In this document: in pieces, positions 14,929-19,147 of the stretch
Layout: every line of letters starts with the position of its first letter
Numbering within the stretch: position 1 is the stretch's first letter
NCBI GenBank assembly: GCA_019594305.1
Contig: JAFDTZ010000032.1
Span: forward strand, 1 to 19,147
Reading direction: 5' to 3'
Length of the DNA stretch: 19,147 nucleotides
DNA from: Thermoplasmata archaeon
Lineage (GTDB): Archaea > Thermoplasmatota > Thermoplasmata > Halarchaeoplasmatales > Halarchaeoplasmataceae
Made by a program: the position numbers and the translations under genes
Notes under the pieces: model-generated
What the model was told of the DNA's origin: nothing
Seen by the model: only the letters and a program-made list of their open reading frames with translations
Database searches by the model: none

Positions 14929-15825
14929 TTATCTTCTCCATGATGAATCGCTGTAGTAGGAATCAAAGGAAGTTTTGTATCCTTCCCGTGGTTTCTCATA
15001 GCTGATCGCACCAACCGGTGAAGGTATCATATCGTACGTGAAAGGACCGTAAAGCTCACCGTGTCTGGCGTAATGATACAGTGCGGTGACAAAAATACTG
15101 TTCAAGGCCGATGCAAAGGCTGAGAGCAATATTATGTACAGGAAAGCCAGTATCAAAGCCAAGATCCAACCCAGAACGCCGAACAATACCAACAAAAAGA
15201 TAGGAATTAAACCTACGACTCCCAGTATGAAAAAGATGATTCCGAACCCGATGGAGCCCGTCAATGTTTCGCCCCACGTATCCACGAAAAGCGCTCCGCT
15301 TTCCTTAACGGATTCGAGCACATCTTTTTCCTCGAATATCAAAACGGGTACTATGAAGAATGTGGCGTAGGTCCAAGCAATACCTGCTAATGAACTGACG
15401 AAATGACCTAAGATGCTGAGTTTGTCACGTACCAGCTGTAATACGATCCCTACGGTTCCTGCCAGAAGGGCCCATAAGAGTATCTTGTACCAGTTCTCGG
15501 AGGCTATACTTAAACCTTCTCCGATGGACATATGTTCTCCTTTTATCCTCGCGTTCGCACATGCCACCACTGCGGTGTTGAAAAAGGTGCCTGTGAAAAA
15601 CAGGGGTACGTACAAAGCGAAGAGGTAAACGTACAATCTGAAACCCCGGAACATATAGGGCGAAAATGTAAGGCTGGTGAAGAAGTACAAGGGAGCAAAG
15701 AAAGTAACTATTATAACCAGTGAAATTACTATGGATATCAGTGGCAAGAATATTATCTTTTTATCCTCCTTAAGTATCTCCCAACTGGCACTCATCAAAC
15801 TCAATCCACGGCTAATTTTACCCAT
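14929..15825 (-). CDS. DUF6159-like multi-pass membrane protein
   Basis: The 298-residue protein begins MGKISRGLSLMSASWEILKEDKKIIFLPLIS, the characteristic opening of the DUF6159 family as I recall it. About six hydrophobic helices follow, and the helix-rich segments include FFNTAVVACANARIKGE and IFEEKDVLESVKESGALF. The C-terminal ~35 residues are polar and likely disordered (YKTSFDSYYSDSSWRR). The function of the family is unknown. An upstream in-frame ATG at 15858 falls inside the TATA box, so it cannot be in the mRNA if that promoter is used. The ATG at 15825 is about 26 bases from the box and gives a leaderless transcript. Confidence 0.75.
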   Translation of the reverse strand: MGKISRGLSLMSASWEILKEDKKIIFLPLISIVISLVIIVTFFAPLYFFTSLTFSPYMFRGFRLYVYLFALYVPLFFTGTFFNTAVVACANARIKGEHMSIGEGLSIASENWYKILLWALLAGTVGIVLQLVRDKLSILGHFVSSLAGIAWTYATFFIVPVLIFEEKDVLESVKESGALFVDTWGETLTGSIGFGIIFFILGVVGLIPIFLLVLFGVLGWILALILAFLYIILLSAFASALNSIFVTALYHYARHGELYGPFTYDMIPSPVGAISYEKPREGYKTSFDSYYSDSSWRR

Positions 15826-15846
15826 GAAATCTAAATAGCATATCTT

Positions 15847-15856
15847 CAATATATAC
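15847..15856 (-). promoter_or_regulatory. TATA box, probable leaderless promoter of the DUF6159-like gene
   Basis: GTATATATTG on the minus strand is centred about 26 bases upstream of the ATG at 15825. This spacing places transcription start at the start codon and decides against the longer reading from 15858. Confidence 0.5.
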
Positions 15857-16031
15857 ATTTCGTTGAAAAGTCTAGACGGATATGTCCTACGGTGTCGGGC
15901 CTTTGTGCATAAGAGTATACTGTATCCAAGGATTTATGGATCACTGAGACAAATTTACATTTTTCTTTTCGGTCAAAACCGGCAAATATTTATTTACATG
16001 CGTATCTGTTCTATGATGATGCGGGTAGTGA

Positions 16032-16682
16032 ATGTCCATGAAAAGTAAAACGATCAAGAAGGGAAGTACGTACGAGGCGGAAGAGAGGCTGATGAAGGTG
16101 ATATATTCTCAGGTAGCGGAGATGGCGGACGTGAGGACGGGTTTGAACGTACTCGTCGAGATACTGAACCACATGACAATGTACGGCAGTATAAAGCGTA
16201 ACACCGTGGTGGCGTACAGGGAGTGCGAGCAGGAGGAAAAGTACGCTATCTACCTTAAAAAACAGGGATACGTGAGGTCCCGACTCGGTGTGTATTACCC
16301 CGGTAAAAAGCTGAAGGAACTGCAGACGATACCCGGGTCGTGCCTGAGTACGGAGAGCGAGCTGCTGATAATCGGCGACTTTTTGAAAAACGATTATTTC
16401 GGCCTTGTGGACGGTCTGAACCTGCAGAACGTGGTGCCCTATGCCCGGATCGCCAACGCCTACTACCTTACCGCTCTGGAATCCGGCGAGATGCCTAGGA
16501 TGTGGGAATTCGATGTGAGGACCAGGATGATGGATCTGTACGACCTTACCCATAGAAGGCCCAGGATGAAGACGGTGAAACACCTGAGAGACCTGTGCGA
16601 GGTGGGTGTGCTCCTTACGGAGGATCAGAGATTTTACGGTAACAAAAGTATACTGAAGGAGTTCTCTGAGTTGATGGATTGA
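16032..16682 (+). CDS. Hypothetical protein with two probable winged-helix regions
   Basis: The 216-residue soluble, basic protein has no name that I recognise. Residues about 40-95 (LNHMTMYGSIKRNTVVAYRE, then YLKKQGYVRSRLGVYYPGKK) have the helix - recognition helix - beta wing order of a winged helix, ending with the G-x-Y-Y wing common in such domains. A second similar unit lies at about 165-212 (MMDLYDLTHRRPRMKTVKHL, then LCEVGVLLTEDQRFYGNKS). The middle is helical and hydrophobic, possibly for dimerisation. A DNA-binding regulator is inferred from shape only. TATA-like AATATTTAT (about 15986-15994) is preceded by the hairpin CGGT-CAAA-ACCG (15970-15981), a possible control site. The first structured repeat begins six bases after the stop codon. 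Confidence 0.6.
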   Translation: MSMKSKTIKKGSTYEAEERLMKVIYSQVAEMADVRTGLNVLVEILNHMTMYGSIKRNTVVAYRECEQEEKYAIYLKKQGYVRSRLGVYYPGKKLKELQTIPGSCLSTESELLIIGDFLKNDYFGLVDGLNLQNVVPYARIANAYYLTALESGEMPRMWEFDVRTRMMDLYDLTHRRPRMKTVKHLRDLCEVGVLLTEDQRFYGNKSILKEFSELMD

Positions 16683-16688
16683 ACTTCC

Positions 16689-16772
16689 GTGCTCTGGATG
16701 ACCATGGGTTTGGACCGAGTTTGACTGTGAGGATAGGACCCGTGGGGTAGTCTAGGTGCTGTAGGGTTATAA
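16689..16772 (+). ncRNA. Structured intergenic element, copy A (candidate RNA, two tandem stem-loops)
   Basis: Copy A is about 78% identical to copy B at 18629 over 77 ungapped positions (constant offset 1940), including identical GGGTTTGGACCGAG, CTGTGAGGATAGGACC and GTGGGGTAG. Stem-loop 1: outer helix 16691-16694/16717-16720 and inner helix 16700-16703/16707-16710. Stem-loop 2: outer helix 16721-16726/16749-16754, an invariant 11-base bulge 16727-16737, and inner helix 16738-16741/16745-16748. All eight copy-to-copy substitutions in helix positions keep or create pairs. G-U pairs point to the plus strand as the RNA. It ends in GGTTATAAC, which is TATA-like. A DNA-level repeat is the alternative. 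Confidence 0.5.
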
Positions 16773-16842
16773 CTATCTCGACTCTAGATATCCATGAGCA
16801 AATAGCGAAGATCCGGAAAAGAACTCATTTTCAGTACCATAA

Positions 16843-16850
16843 TTTAAATA
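16843..16850 (+). promoter_or_regulatory. TATA box, probable leaderless promoter of the GT-C-like gene
   Basis: TTTAAATA is centred about 25 bases before the GTG at 16872, and no ribosome site precedes that codon. A leaderless GTG start is therefore predicted. The structured element (copy A) would lie upstream of this transcript. Confidence 0.45.
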
Positions 16851-16871
16851 ATTCGAACTCGGTGTGTTAAC

Positions 16872-18551
16872 GTGGTTCAAATAGATGATGTGTTGAAGAG
16901 ACGGAAGTTTCATGTATTCGTACTCGCCCTTAGCTTGCTTTGCTTCTTTGTCACCCTGATGAAAACACACCCGGGGGCACCCGAACCTTCCGTATACTGG
17001 TACATGGCTTCACTCTACTGGACCTTCTGGCCCGGGCTGATGCTTTCGGTCTTCGGGATCTTTCTTTCTTTACGTGAAGACCGTAGATATCTAGGGTTGA
17101 TGAGCGTTCTCATACCCGTTCTCTATCTTTACACGCTGCCTAACATGGTGCACGATATGTTTCCAGTGTTCGATGTGTACCATGTGATACCTCCCGTTCT
17201 ATCGATCATGGAGACCGGTGTCTGGGACATGTCCCGTATACCTTTCCCTGGATCTCACATCTATCAGGCGTCGCAGCTCCTTGTTTTGGACACGGGGATG
17301 ATGGGATATGCCAGGTTCTTTCCTACGCTGTTGGCATCTACCATAGTTTTGTTCGTATATACCATATCCCGACGTATCTCAGTGAAGTGGGCGCCTATGG
17401 CGCCTTTGATGTTTTTATCCTTTAACTGGTACATGGAGTATCATCTGGCACGTCAACCCTTCGGCATGATGATATGGGCGGCCTTCTGGCTCATGATGTT
17501 TTTGTATATCGATAAGAAGGACTACCGTTTGGGGGTGATGGCGGCTCTGGTGCTATTTGCCATCGTCCCTTCGCATCCGGGTATGCTGATCATCGTAACT
17601 TTCAATATGATGGGGCTGGCCTTCGTAACAGGGGTGTCTTTGAAAGATAAGGTGGAGTGGAGGTATCTTTACCCTACCATACCACTGATATTGTTCTTCG
17701 TCGGTACGGCGGCATTTTTTTATTTTAAGGTGCCCAGTATCAACGAGTACATGCTCTCTGTTTACGAGGATTTTACCACATCCGACGGGCGGGAGTTTTC
17801 CATGGGCGGCCCTGCGGTGACCAGCTTCCAATACGCCTTCGTTAACAATCTTAGGTTGTTAGCGGGTGTTCTTCAATCTCTTATAGGCTTACTGGGCTTC
17901 GTCGTGCTGTATATGAAGGTATCAAAAAAGGCGATGTTACTAGGTTCCTGGTTCTTTTCATGTTATCTCTGGTTGGTTTATTCACTGGGTCGAGAGGGGT
18001 ACCTCATAGAACGCGGGTTTTTGGTCGCCATAATTCCCGCATCGATACTCTTGGTCGCCTTGTTGAAATATTACGCTCCTAAGAATATCGAGTTGAAGGA
18101 GCTCGTGAGGGTTTCGACGGTGATGGTGCTCGTTACCTTCCTTTTATTTATACCCATGACCAAGAACAGCATCGATGCCATCGAAACGCCCTCACTATCC
18201 TCTTATGCCGCCGGAAGGTTCTGTCAAGAGAGCTTCGACGATAGAGTGTATATCACCGACATGCACCAGGGTATGTTCAGGTATATCGAATCTACCGGTA
18301 ATCATACCGTTAGATTCAGGGCGAGTGGTCGCTATCCGGGTGATCAACCCTATGGGTATCGGATACCTAGGGTCGATAATCCCAACCTTTCACCCCTCCT
18401 GTTTACCGATTACTTCAACAACTATGTGAGTGTGAGGTACGGTAATAGTACTGCTGTGGAGGAGATACAAAGGTACGAGCGATCGCGCGAGTATAACTCG
18501 GCTAGAGTTTACGACTCCGGTGGTTCCAGGGTGTATATTCTGAGTGGATAG
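16872..18551 (+). CDS. Putative GT-C-type membrane glycosyltransferase
   Basis: The 559-residue protein has about 12-13 transmembrane helices followed by an extracytoplasmic domain (about 430-559). An early loop holds VHDMFPVFDVYHVIPP, with acidic residues where GT-C enzymes place their metal-binding or catalytic Asp/Glu. It is followed by FPGSHIYQASQLLVLDTGMM and RFFPTLLASTIVLFVYTISR, the usual GT-C sequence of FPG-type motif, loop and next helix. Such enzymes transfer a sugar from a lipid-phosphate donor to glycan or protein at the outer face. Donor, acceptor and exact family cannot be read. The gene stands between the two copies of the structured intergenic element. Start GTG 16872 follows a TATA box at leaderless distance. 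A non-enzymatic membrane protein of similar topology is possible. Confidence 0.6.
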   Translation: MVQIDDVLKRRKFHVFVLALSLLCFFVTLMKTHPGAPEPSVYWYMASLYWTFWPGLMLSVFGIFLSLREDRRYLGLMSVLIPVLYLYTLPNMVHDMFPVFDVYHVIPPVLSIMETGVWDMSRIPFPGSHIYQASQLLVLDTGMMGYARFFPTLLASTIVLFVYTISRRISVKWAPMAPLMFLSFNWYMEYHLARQPFGMMIWAAFWLMMFLYIDKKDYRLGVMAALVLFAIVPSHPGMLIIVTFNMMGLAFVTGVSLKDKVEWRYLYPTIPLILFFVGTAAFFYFKVPSINEYMLSVYEDFTTSDGREFSMGGPAVTSFQYAFVNNLRLLAGVLQSLIGLLGFVVLYMKVSKKAMLLGSWFFSCYLWLVYSLGREGYLIERGFLVAIIPASILLVALLKYYAPKNIELKELVRVSTVMVLVTFLLFIPMTKNSIDAIETPSLSSYAAGRFCQESFDDRVYITDMHQGMFRYIESTGNHTVRFRASGRYPGDQPYGYRIPRVDNPNLSPLLFTDYFNNYVSVRYGNSTAVEEIQRYERSREYNSARVYDSGGSRVYILSG

Positions 18552-18628
18552 AGCCTACGTTATGGTTCACTGGAGAAAACTAAATATCTGTATTGTTATC
18601 AGTGGAGGTTACGTTCGGTGAGCCGAAA

Positions 18629-18712
18629 GTGCTCTAAGTGACTGCGGGTTTGGACCGAGCTATGCTGTGAGGATAGGACCTGTGGGGTAGTGTGGGGTCT
18701 GTCGAGGTTATA
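18629..18712 (+). ncRNA. Structured intergenic element, copy B (candidate RNA, two tandem stem-loops)
   Basis: This copy has the same fold as copy A with all positions +1940. Differences include a double change in stem-loop 2 (G-C to U-G at 18663/18692), A-U to G-U at 18664/18691, a U.U mismatch replaced by A-U at 18662/18693, and G-U to G-C at 18631/18660. A short hairpin TTCGG-TGAG-CCGAA (18614-18627) lies immediately upstream in this copy only. The element ends in GGTTATAAT (18706-18714), about 45 bases before the winged-helix ORF, where it could serve as that gene's TATA box. Confidence 0.5.
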
Positions 18713-18755
18713 ATTCCCTTCTACGTTCTTCTTGACCGTTACATTTATGTAGCAG

Positions 18756-18944
18756 ATGTTACAAAATTGTAGTACTTGGAAAGTGGCTCAAGTTTTCTTT
18801 GATGAACCCACTAACGATCATTATTTGAGGGAGATATCGGAGAAAGCCGGTCTATCTCACACATCCGTGAAAAATCATCTGGAGGACCTGGAAAGATTGG
18901 GAGTGATTGAGGTTGAAAAACTGGAACGTGGCGAACGTACTTAA
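18756..18944 (+). CDS. Short winged-helix protein, probably the N-terminus of a longer gene
   Basis: The 62-residue ORF is almost entirely one helix-turn-helix: TWKVAQVFFDEPTNDHYLRE, ISEKAGLSHTSVKNHLEDLE and RLGVIEVEKLERGERT. It resembles the N-terminal domain of archaeal winged-helix proteins that normally continue past this point, often with a nucleotidyltransferase-like part. Here the frame stops at TAA 18942-18944, about 31 bases before the predicted end of an IS200/IS605-type element. It is therefore probably truncated or disrupted, although a stand-alone HTH is possible. A TATA box within structured element copy B could drive it. Confidence 0.55.
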   Translation: MLQNCSTWKVAQVFFDEPTNDHYLREISEKAGLSHTSVKNHLEDLERLGVIEVEKLERGERT

Positions 18945-18975
18945 TTTATTTATAAAAGAGTTGAAAATGATACAT

Positions 18976-19065
18976 GTGACCTCCTTCCCCAGCCAAAGCA
19001 GGGGGCTTCCATTGATTGACTATTTTATGTTCCTTACGGAAGCGGTCGGAACTTACGAGGTTCCT
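18976..19065 (-). mobile_element. Right end of an IS200/IS605-type (IS1341-like) element with omegaRNA-like fold
   Basis: Read on the minus strand, the region ends GGAAGCCCCCTGCTTTGG then CTGGGGAAGGAGGTCAC. This is the terminal hairpin plus GGAGGTCAC arrangement I associate with right ends of TnpB elements. The hairpin is C18987-C18990/G19001-G19004 and G18992-C18993/G18998-C18999 with an A.A mismatch. Further hairpins are TTCC-TTAC-GGAA (19030-19041) and GGAAC/GTTCC (19048-19052/19060-19064), the last enclosing the tnpB stop codon. If this is an omegaRNA, the guide would be the flanking DNA from about 18975 leftward. The rest of the element lies beyond the window. Confidence 0.6.
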
Positions 19066-19147
19066 GCGAGTCCTCCGAACCCAAATAGGGAAACTGCCGT
19101 TTTACCGTCGGCTGTTTGTCGCAGATTACCCATCATAAATGACAGAT
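19053..19147 (-). CDS. tnpB: C-terminal end of a putative TnpB (5' end outside the window)
   Basis: Thirty codons remain in an open minus-strand frame (ending NLRQTADGKTAVSLFG then FGGLAGTS) before the TAA at 19053-19055. The conserved RuvC and zinc-finger parts of TnpB would lie outside the window, so the call rests on position: the frame ends about 78 bases before the omegaRNA-like right end and overlaps its first hairpin, as tnpB genes do. The segment itself is too short and variable for a family match. Confidence 0.45.
   Translation of the reverse strand, partial: LSFMMGNLRQTADGKTAVSLFGFGGLAGTS

Noticed and set aside
16734..16757. tRNA-like start (GGACCCGTGGGGTAGTCTAGG) inside the structured element, also in copy B
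   Set aside because: It resembles an archaeal acceptor and D-arm 5' half, but no matching D-stem 3' side, anticodon arm, T-loop GTTC or acceptor 3' half follows in either copy.
18618..18641. Seven-codon GTG ORF (VSRKCSK) after a GGAGGT at 18604-18609
   Set aside because: It is too short to support, it overlaps the TTCGG/CCGAA hairpin and copy B, and nothing equivalent precedes copy A.
18953..19147. Plus-strand open frame through the end of the window
   Set aside because: It runs through the terminal hairpin of the mobile element and has no recognisable protein features; the minus-strand tnpB tail explains the region better.

Overview
The window reads as chromosomal DNA of an anaerobic, protein-degrading archaeon. 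Three things point to archaea: translation signals built on AGGTGA/GTGAT, AT-rich TATA-like boxes about 25-29 bases upstream of starts (several genes look leaderless), and archaeal families or traits (TIGR04076, a PGF-CTERM-like tail, secreted proteins with Ig-like repeats). A Thermoplasmatota-like euryarchaeote is my best guess. It rests on protein style only, since there is no rRNA or other marker.

Layout. (1) 1-5398, plus strand: the tail of an unknown gene, a 1312-residue secreted GLUG/Ig-like surface protein, then an AIM24/TIGR00266 protein overlapping by one base with a small two-helix membrane protein. (2) 5438-9526: a tandem universal stress protein converges on a minus-strand pair, a glycyl radical enzyme and its radical-SAM activase. 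The enzyme carries the residue set of trans-4-hydroxy-L-proline dehydratase (HypD), including the Cys-Val-Glu motif and the C-terminal RVAGYSD glycyl loop. (3) 9596-11243, minus: two paralogous secreted, membrane-anchored proteins with different C-termini, one with a Pro/Gln repeat tail and one with an Asp/Asn-rich linker plus a PGF-type sorting tail. (4) 11361-14331: a TIGR04076 protein, a probable decayed ORF, ornithine aminotransferase (RocD), and a CPA2/Kef-type antiporter overlapping rocD tail to tail. (5) 14399-15825, minus: a membrane zinc-ribbon protein and a DUF6159-like membrane protein. (6) 16032-18944, plus: a putative two-winged-helix protein, a GT-C-like membrane glycosyltransferase, and a short winged-helix ORF. 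(7) 18976-19147: the right end of an IS200/IS605-type (IS1341-like) element, with the last codons of a putative tnpB on the minus strand overlapped by an omegaRNA-like fold.

Metabolic theme: HypD converts trans-4-hydroxyproline to 1-pyrroline-5-carboxylate (P5C). RocD converts ornithine to glutamate semialdehyde, which cyclises to the same compound. Two independent P5C-forming enzymes within about 6 kb suggest fermentation of collagen-type and arginine/ornithine-derived amino acids, although the P5C-consuming step (ProC or a dehydrogenase) is not in the window.

The most novel signal is a duplicated ~80-base intergenic element (16689 and 18629) that flanks the glycosyltransferase gene. Both copies fold into the same two tandem stem-loops. 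Every substitution that falls in a helix keeps or creates a base pair, so it looks like an undescribed structured RNA read from the plus strand.
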